A stretch of 14,819 bases of DNA from Desulfotignum sp. (lineage in GTDB: Bacteria > Desulfobacterota > Desulfobacteria > Desulfobacterales > Desulfobacteraceae): positions 1-14,819 of the forward strand of contig JAIPDY010000063.1 of assembly GCA_021737445.1 (NCBI GenBank), in the 5' to 3' direction. The notes under the pieces were generated by a model, which worked only from the letters and a program-made list of their open reading frames with translations, was not told the DNA's origin and ran no database searches. How positions within the stretch are numbered: position 1 is the first letter of the stretch; each line of letters starts with the position of its first letter. Positions 6,943-13,089 of the stretch are shown here, in pieces. The position numbers were made by a program, and so were the translations under genes.

Positions 6943-8826
6943 ATGATTCCATTGAAAATGAAAGACCTGCTGCAAAAGGCCCTGCCTGACAGTGTGTGGC
7001 AGACCCGGCTGATCAAGGAGGGACCGTTCCGGTTTATGGAGTTCAGCCCCCTGGATGTGGACCGGCTCCAGCGTTTAGGGATACGGGTGGACCGCCTGGG
7101 TCCCAGACTGGTGGCCTGCATATGGGATGAAGACAGCCCCCTGGAAATCGGGGGGTTCCTTGTGGTGGACAACCTGGCCATGGGGCAGCCTGCCATGGGC
7201 GGCACCCGCATGCTGCCGGACATCACCCCGGACATCATCCACAACCTGGCAAGGGGCATGACCCTGAAAAACGCGGCTGCCGACCTGCCCTTCGGGGGCG
7301 GGAAATCCGGCATTGTCAGGCCGGACAACATGTCCCCTGCTGACCGCCGGGCTATCATCACCGGATTCGGCCGGCTTTTGCGGCGGTACAGAAAACTGTA
7401 TATCCCCGGACCGGATGTGGGTACCAATGATGCGGACATGAAAATTTTCGCCATTGAGAACGGGCTCAACAATGTGGTGTCCAAACCGGCTGACATGGGG
7501 GGAAACCGTATCGATGAGTTGGGCGGGGCCGCCAACGGCGTGGTGGTGGCGTTCAAAACCCTGGTGGAGCATCTGCCCCGCCTGGGCCGGCTGCCCCAGT
7601 TCCGGCACCTGACCATTCCAAAACCGGAAGACCTGTCCATTCTCATCCAGGGATTCGGCGCAGTTGGGGCCCATGTGGCAAGGATATTCCATGCGTATGA
7701 CCCGGACACCCCGCCGGTCATCAAGGGCATCAGCGATGCCACAGGTTTTGTGCTGAATCCGGACGGTCTGCCCTGGCAGCAGCTGTTTGATATGTGGAAA
7801 CAGCATGGTGAGGTAAGCCAGCGCTATTTTCACGACTTCCTGCTCCACGGCACAGAGACCGCCGGGAACAGGAACAACACCATCTATTCCAACTGTGCCG
7901 ACAATCTGCTCATGGAATCCGCTTTCTGCCTGATACCGGCATCCCCGGTTTCCAATTACCTGGATGTGGACCCATCCACCCGGCCTTCCATGACCGTGGA
8001 CCGCATGGGCCAATGGCAGATGATCGTGGAAGGGGCCAACACCTATTCCCCCAACCCGGCAAAGAAAGCGGCCCGGCGGCGTATGGAGCGGAATGTGTAC
8101 CGGGACAAAGGTGTTCTTATCGCCACCGATTACCTGGTCAATTCCGGCGGTGTGATCTATGCGGCCCATGAGCGCATGATCCCCACTCCGGAGGAACTGC
8201 TGGTGCCTGAAAACATCCTGGGCAATGCAGATGCCATCGAAAACTGGCTGCACCGCAACAAGGATGCGTTTGCAGAACTTGCGGAAATCCGGCGCACGGC
8301 AGCCGTAAAAAAACTGGAAACCGTGATCCGCCGCAATATGGAAGAACTCATAGACGGCCTGTGCCGCGATGCAGACAGCCTGCCTTGTGAAATTGCCGAA
8401 AAAATCAGCATCCGGCGCATCGCATCCATGGAAAAAACCAAAACCGCCGGGGATGTCATGGAAGATGCCCCCACCATCGGGGTGGACAAACAGATCACGG
8501 ATGCGGCCAAACTGCTGGTCAAGGCCCCGGTATCCATTGTCAACGTGGTTTCAAAAAAAGGCAAGCTCATCGGCATTGTCACCAACTGGGACATCACCAG
8601 TGCCATGGCATCCCACCTGCCCATGGATGCGCCCCTGACAAGGGTGATGACCGCTGATGTGATCTTCACAGGGCCGGACACCCCCATCCTTGACTGTGTC
8701 CGGATTCTGGAAAACCATGAGATATCAGCCATGCCCATTGTGGAAAACGACCAGGTAAAAGGGGTTATCTCAGGGGATATCCTGGCAAAAAGGACCCTGT
8801 TCCGCCTGCTCCAGACCATGGATTAG
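6943..8826 (+). CDS. Glu/Leu/Phe/Val-type amino acid dehydrogenase fused to two CBS domains
   Basis: A 627-residue protein. Enzymes of this family reversibly deaminate an amino acid to a 2-oxo acid using NAD(P)+. Residues about 60-200 form the substrate domain: GGTRM (86-90), TLKN with Lys109, PFGGGKSG with Lys121 (the 12-residue spacing of the substrate and catalytic lysines of glutamate dehydrogenase), and GPDVGTND with the likely catalytic Asp158. The Rossmann dinucleotide motif is GFGAVG (237-242), and VEGAN (362-366) is conserved further on. After a helical linker, two CBS domains follow (about 503-560 and 565-622), with GIVTNWDIT and GVISGDIL motifs; such pairs usually bind AMP, ATP or S-adenosylmethionine. 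The dehydrogenase part alone would be about 450 residues. Which amino acid it uses cannot be told. It has a strong ribosome site and its own promoter, and is 17 bp upstream of an MFS gene. Confidence 0.85.
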   Translation: MIPLKMKDLLQKALPDSVWQTRLIKEGPFRFMEFSPLDVDRLQRLGIRVDRLGPRLVACIWDEDSPLEIGGFLVVDNLAMGQPAMGGTRMLPDITPDIIHNLARGMTLKNAAADLPFGGGKSGIVRPDNMSPADRRAIITGFGRLLRRYRKLYIPGPDVGTNDADMKIFAIENGLNNVVSKPADMGGNRIDELGGAANGVVVAFKTLVEHLPRLGRLPQFRHLTIPKPEDLSILIQGFGAVGAHVARIFHAYDPDTPPVIKGISDATGFVLNPDGLPWQQLFDMWKQHGEVSQRYFHDFLLHGTETAGNRNNTIYSNCADNLLMESAFCLIPASPVSNYLDVDPSTRPSMTVDRMGQWQMIVEGANTYSPNPAKKAARRRMERNVYRDKGVLIATDYLVNSGGVIYAAHERMIPTPEELLVPENILGNADAIENWLHRNKDAFAELAEIRRTAAVKKLETVIRRNMEELIDGLCRDADSLPCEIAEKISIRRIASMEKTKTAGDVMEDAPTIGVDKQITDAAKLLVKAPVSIVNVVSKKGKLIGIVTNWDITSAMASHLPMDAPLTRVMTADVIFTGPDTPILDCVRILENHEISAMPIVENDQVKGVISGDILAKRTLFRLLQTMD

Positions 8827-8843
8827 AAAAAAGATTCTGCGGC

Positions 8844-9947
8844 ATGCGCCTTTTGCTGATTATCATTGCCCAGTTTCTGTCCGGTTCCATCTGGTTTGCC
8901 GCCAATGCTGCATTCATGGACCAGACATTTTTATTGTCCGCCGTCCAGGCCGGATTTATTGCCGGCACCCTGTCTTTTGCATTCCTGAACCTGTCTGACC
9001 GGTTCTCTCCGGTCCGGGTCTTTTTTGCCTGTTCCATCGCAGGGGCTGTCTGCAATCTGGCCGGTGTTTTTGTGCCTTCCGCCACAGGCGTGCTTCTGGT
9101 ATCGCGGTTTTTATGCGGCATGGCCCTGGCCGGCATCTATCCTGTGGGCATGAAGATTGCCGCTTCCTGGTACCCGAAAACCCTGGGCCGGGCCCTGGGA
9201 TTTCTGGTGGGTGCCCTGGTGCTGGCATCCGGTTTCCCCTATCTGATCAAGGCCATTGCCTGGCACAAAGACCCTGGCCTGATCCTCTGGGTCACCAGCA
9301 GTCTGTGCCTGGCCGGGGGGCTGATCCAGGTCTTTTTTGTAGGGGACGGACCGTTTCTGCCCAAAGGATCCCCGTTCAATCCCGGGGTGGTGCGGATTTT
9401 GTTTTCCCATCCCCGGTTCCGGGCATCCGCCCTGGGGTATTTCGGGCATATGTGGGAGCTGTATGCGGTGTGGGCGGCCGTGCCCCTGCTGTTTCCCCTG
9501 ATGGTGCCGGCCCGGGCCGATGCATGGTCTTTCGGGTTTTTTGCCGCCGGGTTTTTCGGGTGCGCAGCCGGGGGCATGCTCTCCTTGAAATGGGGCAGCC
9601 GGACCGTTGCCGGTGCAGCCCTGATGGTATCCGCCCTCTGCTGTCTGGTTTCCCCGGCCATCCTGTATCTGCCCCTGCCCCTGGGCCTGGCCCTGATTCT
9701 TGTGTGGGGCCTGGCAGTGGTGACCGATTCCCCCCAGTTTTCCTCTCTCAACGCACGGTTTGCCCCGCAAGGGTATGTGGGATCAGCCCTGACCCTTGTC
9801 AACTGTATCGGATTTATCATCACCATTTTTTCCATTGAACTGGTGACCTTCTGGATTCGGCATCTGGGCATTGAAACCGCATTCATTCTTCTGGCCCCGG
9901 GCCCCGTTCTGGGGTGGATCTGGCTGAACAAAAAAATCCCTGGTTGA
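8844..9947 (+). CDS. MFS transporter (major facilitator superfamily)
   Basis: A 367-residue, very hydrophobic protein with about 11-12 predicted membrane helices, at the short end for the superfamily. After the second helix it has the inter-helix stretch LNLSDRFSPVR, in the place of the MFS motif-A loop. Helix 4 to 5 features RFLCGMALAGIYPVGMKIAASWY resemble the family's RxxxGxxxAGxxP pattern (quoted in parts: RFLCGMALAG and IYPVGMKIA). A soluble loop, GDGPFLPKGSPFNPG, separates the two six-helix halves. The start is 17 bp after the dehydrogenase-CBS stop and has no clear ribosome site, so it may depend on the upstream gene for translation. The tight spacing suggests the cargo is related to the amino or oxo acid handled by the dehydrogenase, but this is inference and no substrate can be read from the sequence. 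Confidence 0.85.
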   Translation: MRLLLIIIAQFLSGSIWFAANAAFMDQTFLLSAVQAGFIAGTLSFAFLNLSDRFSPVRVFFACSIAGAVCNLAGVFVPSATGVLLVSRFLCGMALAGIYPVGMKIAASWYPKTLGRALGFLVGALVLASGFPYLIKAIAWHKDPGLILWVTSSLCLAGGLIQVFFVGDGPFLPKGSPFNPGVVRILFSHPRFRASALGYFGHMWELYAVWAAVPLLFPLMVPARADAWSFGFFAAGFFGCAAGGMLSLKWGSRTVAGAALMVSALCCLVSPAILYLPLPLGLALILVWGLAVVTDSPQFSSLNARFAPQGYVGSALTLVNCIGFIITIFSIELVTFWIRHLGIETAFILLAPGPVLGWIWLNKKIPG

Positions 9948-9982
9948 GTTTTGACAAAAATTTGCGTATGGTTGAGACCATA
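9944..9982 (+). promoter_or_regulatory. Candidate promoter overlapped by a short dyad, upstream of the DUF362 gene
   Basis: TTGAGT (9944-9949), 17 bp, TATGGT (9967-9972) is a weak sigma70-like match. A perfect inverted repeat TATGGT-TGAG-ACCATA (9967-9982) covers the -10. It is not followed by a T run, so it is not a terminator. A consensus TTGACA at 9951-9956 lies nearby but has no good -10 at normal spacing. Confidence 0.3.
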
Positions 9983-10035
9983 ACAGCTGTCGGCACAATG
10001 CCCTGGTTTTTTCATTTTCTTTCAAGGAGGTTTTC

Positions 10036-11169
10036 ATGCCATCTGATGTCTTTTTCATGGACCTGAGCGCCACATCCCGGGAAAACCTGCCGGACAAACT
10101 GGGCCGGCTCATCAACAAAGCCGGTATCAAAAAGATCCTCGGCAAAAAGGATCATACTGCAATAAAGATCCACTTTGGCGAACAGGGCAATACCGCCTTT
10201 ATCCGGCCGGTATTTATCCGGAAAATCATCGAGACCATCAAGAAAACCGGGGCGCAGCCCTTTCTCACCGATGCCAACACCCTGTATGTGGGCACCCGGT
10301 GCAATGCCATCGACCATATCAAAACCGCCATCGAGAACGGATTTGCCTATTCTTCCATGGACAATACCCCCATCATCATTGCGGACGGACTTTTAGGCAA
10401 GAGTGAAACCCCGGTGACCGTGGACAAAAAAAACTGCGGCCAGGTGTATATCGGATCGGAAATCGTCCATGCCACTGCACTGGTTTCAGTGGCCCATTTC
10501 AAGGGGCATGAACTGAGCGGGTTCGGCGGCACCATCAAAAACATCGGCATGGGATCAGCTTCGCGCAGAGGCAAACTGGACCAGCACTCCAATGTATCCC
10601 CCAAAATCAAGCGCAAAACCTGTATTGGATGCGGAGAATGCGCGGCCCACTGCCCGGGAGAGGCCATTTTCCTGGAAGACAAAAAAGCGTATATCACCAA
10701 GGAAAAATGTATCGGCTGTGCTGAATGCATTGTCCGGTGCCCCACCAGGTCCATTACCATCAACTGGAACCAGACCATCCCGGTGTTCATGGAAAAAATG
10801 GTGGAATATACCTGCGGGGTCCTCAAAAACAAGCAGAACAAAGCCCTGTTCATCAATTTCATCACCGACATCGCCCCCAAGTGCGACTGCCTGTCCTATA
10901 CGGAATCCCCCATTGTCAACAATATCGGGGTGGTGGCATCCCTGGATCCGGTAGCTGTTGACCAGGCCAGCGTGGACCTGGTGAACCAGCAGCAGGGACT
11001 TTCCCACACCGCATTGAAAACAGGGCTGGCCCCGGGGGAAGACAAGTTCAGAGGGTTGTACCCGGATGTGGACTGGTCCCACCAGCTGGCCTATGCCGAA
11101 GAGATCGGCCTAGGAACCAGGGATTACAAACTGGTGAAACTCAAAACCCTGGCCTATAAAAAAACATGA
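10036..11169 (+). CDS. DUF362 protein with two inserted [4Fe-4S] ferredoxin motifs
   Basis: A 377-residue protein, probably cytoplasmic (no signal peptide). Residues 1-190 and 240-345 make up the DUF362 fold; family features include KIHFGEQGN (44-52), LTDANTLYVGTR (77-88), HFKGHELSGFGG (154-165) and ASLDPVAVDQAS (301-312). Inserted between them are two classic cluster motifs, CxxCxxCxxxCP, at Cys196/199/202/206 and Cys225/228/231/235. The protein is therefore expected to hold two [4Fe-4S] clusters and move electrons, but the reaction of the family is not established. This ferredoxin-containing form is common in strict anaerobes. Translation starts at ATG 10036 behind an excellent ribosome site, AAGGAGGT (10024-10031). 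It lies 88 bp downstream of the MFS gene, and may have its own weak promoter. Confidence 0.88.
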   Translation: MPSDVFFMDLSATSRENLPDKLGRLINKAGIKKILGKKDHTAIKIHFGEQGNTAFIRPVFIRKIIETIKKTGAQPFLTDANTLYVGTRCNAIDHIKTAIENGFAYSSMDNTPIIIADGLLGKSETPVTVDKKNCGQVYIGSEIVHATALVSVAHFKGHELSGFGGTIKNIGMGSASRRGKLDQHSNVSPKIKRKTCIGCGECAAHCPGEAIFLEDKKAYITKEKCIGCAECIVRCPTRSITINWNQTIPVFMEKMVEYTCGVLKNKQNKALFINFITDIAPKCDCLSYTESPIVNNIGVVASLDPVAVDQASVDLVNQQQGLSHTALKTGLAPGEDKFRGLYPDVDWSHQLAYAEEIGLGTRDYKLVKLKTLAYKKT

Positions 11170-11208
11170 GGTACTGACCCGGCCGGAATGGTTGGATTGA
11201 AAAAATCA

Positions 11209-11670
11209 TCATTTCCGCCGGGAATTTCTTAACAGTTCCAACGCTTCAACATCCGCCATATCCTTGGTTCTTCCTGTTGCTTTTTTGTTGCATATCAGAT
11301 CGTCAATTGCAGGAATACGAACGTCAATCCCTTCAATATTGATCAATAATGAATTTTGGTATGTTTCCTCAAACTTCAGACCGGATACGGCTGTGATAAT
11401 ATCAACTCGTCTGGGTGCAACCCCTATCTGAAAGATGGTACCATCTATTTGAAGGTCTTCTGTGGTAAGATTCTGCAATGGTGCACCAAATCGCTGCAAT
11501 GCTCGGAAAACGGCATCAGCGTTTTCCGGGGAAGGCATTATCCAAATATCAATATCCATGGTAGCCCGCGGATAACCATGAGCTGCCATGGCATAAGCTC
11601 CGATAAGAATGAATTTAACATTCTCGTCGGATAAGGCTAGTAACATGTCTTTGTAGTCTTCGTTCAACAT
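11209..11670 (-). CDS. MNT-type nucleotidyltransferase (last gene of the small-gene trio)
   Basis: A 153-residue protein with a minimal nucleotidyltransferase fold. GAYAMAAHGYPRATMDIDIWI-type active site (residues 24-44, quoted in parts: GAYAMAAHG and MDIDIW) has Asp39 and Asp41 as metal ligands, and Asp90 in RRVDIIT is the likely third acid. The C-terminal motif AIDDLICNKKATGR with KDMADVEAL (about 121-144) is typical of AbiEii/MNT-like enzymes. Such proteins transfer nucleotides to RNA or protein and often serve as toxin or antitoxin parts. The ATG at 11670 is chosen because MLNEDYKDML is a typical family start; a TTG one codon earlier is open. Its first 56 bp overlap the end of the 73-residue gene in another frame, so expression is probably coupled. 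The target is unknown. Confidence 0.8.
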   Translation of the reverse strand: MLNEDYKDMLLALSDENVKFILIGAYAMAAHGYPRATMDIDIWIMPSPENADAVFRALQRFGAPLQNLTTEDLQIDGTIFQIGVAPRRVDIITAVSGLKFEETYQNSLLINIEGIDVRIPAIDDLICNKKATGRTKDMADVEALELLRNSRRK

Positions 11671-11836
11671 CAAATTTTATACTCATTGAAGCAGCTTCCC
11701 GGGTCAGGAGCCAGACAAGAAGGATGCGTTCTTCAGGTGTTCCGGGAACAAAATCATCATTTCGATGATCCTTCATTTTGCCTGTGACGGTATGCTGCCT
11801 GTTCATGGTTTTTAATCTGTCTTTTGTTTTTGTCAT
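11615..11836 (-). CDS. Small conserved-looking protein partnered with the nucleotidyltransferase
   Basis: A 73-residue protein of unknown function. It reads FVPGTPEERILLVWLLTREA (residues 29-48) then FDVERRLQRHVTSLIRR (55-71). I recall similar small proteins directly upstream of nucleotidyltransferase genes in other bacteria; this is memory, not a search result. It has no membrane segment or signal peptide, and the C-terminal half looks helical and basic. Its ATG overlaps the stop of the upstream 63-residue gene (ATGA), and its 3' end overlaps the nucleotidyltransferase start by 56 bp, so all three are tightly coupled. Later in-frame ATGs at 11806 and 11776 are possible starts, since the first 20 residues are polar and unremarkable. 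Role as an antitoxin or adaptor of the enzyme is a guess. Confidence 0.6.
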   Translation of the reverse strand: MTKTKDRLKTMNRQHTVTGKMKDHRNDDFVPGTPEERILLVWLLTREAASMSIKFDVERRLQRHVTSLIRREC

Positions 11837-12024
11837 GATTTGAATTTTGGCATGTCATATTTTTCAGCGATGGGCCTGCGCTCTTTTTCGGGAAGCGATT
11901 TCATGTATCTGTTCCACCCGGGGCACCAGCCTGCGTGCCACCGCCATATCCGCCCCAGCAGTGATTTTGGATTGTCATCATATTTTTTGCGAAAACGGCA
12001 GGTGCCGCAATTGTGTTGTGCCAT
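11833..12024 (-). CDS. Small Cys/His protein, probable metal-binding, first gene of the nucleotidyltransferase trio
   Basis: A 63-residue protein, unknown function. ATG 12024 is preferred because AAGGAG lies 7 nt upstream; an in-frame ATG two codons earlier is only 1 nt from that site. Residues Cys6-x2-Cys9 and His30-x3-Cys34 could bind one zinc or iron ion. A Trp-rich middle, GRIWRWHAGWCPGW (24-37), follows, and then a charged tail, MKSLPEKERRPIAEKY (41-56). The pattern is too specific to be random, and I recall close relatives in other Desulfobacterota, but cannot confirm that here. It overlaps the next gene by 4 bp (ATGA). It lies 46 bp after the last gene of the toxin-antitoxin set and has no clear promoter of its own, so it could be read from the antitoxin promoter. 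Confidence 0.6.
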   Translation of the reverse strand: MAQHNCGTCRFRKKYDDNPKSLLGRIWRWHAGWCPGWNRYMKSLPEKERRPIAEKYDMPKFKS

Positions 12025-12070
12025 TTGCATTCTCCTTGTCTTCTGATAACCACACCGGGCGGCAGCCTAT

Positions 12071-12235
12071 TTAAAAACCGTTTTCTTCTGTAAATTGAGC
12101 CGCTTCCATTAAAGCTTGATTAGGTTCTCTTGCCTTTTCACAAACCGATATGAACTGGTCAAAAAGATCATCTTCAACAACCATAGTCTCATATTTTACA
12201 ATAACTTTCGTTACGTTTTCATCCATCAATCTCAT
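12071..12235 (-). CDS. 54-residue ORF resembling the C-terminal tail of DUF1778-type antitoxins
   Basis: A short frame of 54 residues (51 if started at ATG 12226). It overlaps the end of the MazF-like gene by 17 bp in another frame. The second half, FDQFISVCEKAREPNQALM (residues 25-43) then AAQFTEENGF, looks like the toxin-binding C-terminal tail of DUF1778 antitoxins, where a PNxAL motif is common. The N-terminal ribbon-helix-helix DNA-binding part is absent, and the frame is closed upstream by a stop at 12265-12263. It may be a decayed antitoxin, a DNA-binding-free antitoxin, or a chance frame. GGAG at 12243-12240 is a possible ribosome site for ATG 12226. It is too short to be sure of. Confidence 0.45.
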   Translation of the reverse strand: MRLMDENVTKVIVKYETMVVEDDLFDQFISVCEKAREPNQALMEAAQFTEENGF

Positions 12236-12566
12236 ATACTCCGTTAATTTGAAGTGCTGTTTTTAGCGCATGCTCCAGAAGTTCCAGCTTTTTAAAAGAC
12301 AACTTGCCGATAAAGTGCGTTAACATGGATTTTGGTATACTGATCAACTCATCGCAATGAATGGCGCTATCATGTTTAAGGCCTTCATCAATACCGACAG
12401 GTACCTGGGTTGAAAGGCCTTCATAAGAGGTGTATACAGGGGCACAGATCACTGTCGAAAACCTGGATTCAATCAGAATCTGGCGGCTTACCACAACAAA
12501 TGACCGATATTTTTTCGGCTCCCGGGATGAGGGTCGTCTGATTCTGTATAAATCACCCCGTCTCAT
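12219..12566 (-). CDS. MazF/PemK-family endoribonuclease toxin
   Basis: A 115-residue protein. MazF toxins cut mRNA, or sometimes tRNA or rRNA, at short single-strand motifs and stop translation until the antitoxin binds them. The N-terminus MRRGDLYRIRRP is the family's first strand. It is followed by KKYRSFVVVSRQ (with Arg21 at the place of the catalytic loop Arg), VICAPVYTS (39-47), a TQVPVG strand, and a C-terminal CDELISIPKSMLTHFIGKLS stretch matching the family's CDQLxTIxKxxL and IGxLS. The ATG overlaps the antitoxin stop by 4 bp (ATGA), a classic toxin-antitoxin layout. Cleavage specificity cannot be read from sequence. It is complete, so presumably active. Confidence 0.9.
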   Translation of the reverse strand: MRRGDLYRIRRPSSREPKKYRSFVVVSRQILIESRFSTVICAPVYTSYEGLSTQVPVGIDEGLKHDSAIHCDELISIPKSMLTHFIGKLSFKKLELLEHALKTALQINGVYEIDG

Positions 12567-12793
12567 ATAGGGACCTGGTAGCCAAGCACTTCCTCCGCCT
12601 CATTATTGAGTGTATCTGCATGTTTATTGATAATTTCAAGGTCACGCAGTTCCACCTCTTTTTTTTCCAGCTGCTCAATAAAAACACGGGCTGCGGTCTC
12701 TATAAAGTCCGATCGGCTTTTATAGCCACCCATATGCACTTCAATGGCCCGCAATATATCCTGGGATAATGTAATGGATGTCTTTGTTTTCAT
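12563..12793 (-). CDS. Ribbon-helix-helix antitoxin of the MazF-like toxin
   Basis: A 76-residue protein. The N-terminus MKTKTSITLSQDILRAIE is a typical ribbon-helix-helix strand and helix that binds operator DNA as a dimer. YKSRSDFIETAARVFI (about 21-36) is the second helix with the usual SRSDFIE pattern. The tail RDLEIINKHADTLNNEAEEV (about 47-66), ending in LGYQVPI, is the form seen in PemI/MazE-like partners of this toxin subfamily, and should wrap the toxin. The frame is open upstream to 12844 but ATG 12793 is chosen, since the RHH strand should sit at the N-terminus. A strong promoter lies so close that transcription should begin at this ATG. The product probably represses its own operon. 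Confidence 0.87.
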   Translation of the reverse strand: MKTKTSITLSQDILRAIEVHMGGYKSRSDFIETAARVFIEQLEKKEVELRDLEIINKHADTLNNEAEEVLGYQVPI

Positions 12794-12836
12794 ACCACCT
12801 TTATACCGCCACACATACCTGATGTCAATTGAATTG
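12792..12836 (-). promoter_or_regulatory. Strong sigma70-like promoter and candidate autoregulatory operator of the toxin-antitoxin operon
   Basis: On the minus strand: -35 TTGACA (12828-12823), a 17 bp spacer, and -10 TATAAA (12805-12800), the best promoter in the window. Transcription should start at or next to 12793, the A of the antitoxin ATG, so the apparent ribosome site overlapping the -10 would not be in the mRNA. Three GGTAT units (12819-12815, 12807-12803, 12796-12792) repeat every 11-12 bp, about one helical turn, from the spacer to the start codon. An 11 bp near-palindrome, CAATTGAATTG (12826-12836), overlaps the -35. Either could be the RHH operator. Confidence 0.6.
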
Positions 12837-13089
12837 TGAACCAATCAGCTGCCAGACAACTCAGAGAAAAGAGGTTAGGAGAAGTATCCGGTCTGGAAAA
12901 GTTTCAGATTTCTGCCATATAGAACATGCCATGACAGAGGCTGCATCCTTTTTCACCGCTGCCATCAGCGACTAGTGCCGGGCGGTGCCTGCGCTGGCCC
13001 CGGATATCAGGACCAAGGGGCTGGATATTCCATCAGATGTCTGGCATAATGCCCGGGTTGCTGTCAAACTCAATGAAAGGAAATGCCTG
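12837..13089. other. Intergenic stretch without a recognisable gene
   Basis: Between the antitoxin promoter and the hydrolase start I see no gene, RNA or repeat I can support. A plus-strand frame extends the hydrolase upstream to ATG 12985, but those residues resemble nothing known to me and have no ribosome site. A 14-codon frame from ATG 12931 is probably chance. This is the right-hand edge of the AT-richer accessory cassette, so remnants of a disrupted gene would be expected here. Confidence 0.5.

Noticed and set aside
7075..8253. 392-residue minus-strand frame opposite the dehydrogenase
   Set aside because: A product of high GC and codon bias; the plus-strand protein has all family motifs.
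9113..9838. 241-residue plus-strand frame within the MFS gene, and minus-strand frames over the same region
   Set aside because: Composition is Gly/Pro/Arg-rich and typical of out-of-frame GC-rich coding; the MFS frame has clear membrane helices.
11671..11673. TTG start for the nucleotidyltransferase
   Set aside because: The ATG directly after it gives the typical family start; the difference is one codon.
12794..12844. Upstream extension of the antitoxin to 12844
   Set aside because: It runs across the promoter, and the ribbon-helix-helix strand should be at the N-terminus.
12931..12975. 14-codon frame MTEAASFFTAAISD in the gap before the hydrolase
   Set aside because: Too short, no ribosome site, no known family.
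12985..13089. Upstream extension of the hydrolase to ATG 12985
   Set aside because: No ribosome site and no recognisable similarity; ATG 13090 has a good site and precedes the membrane anchor.
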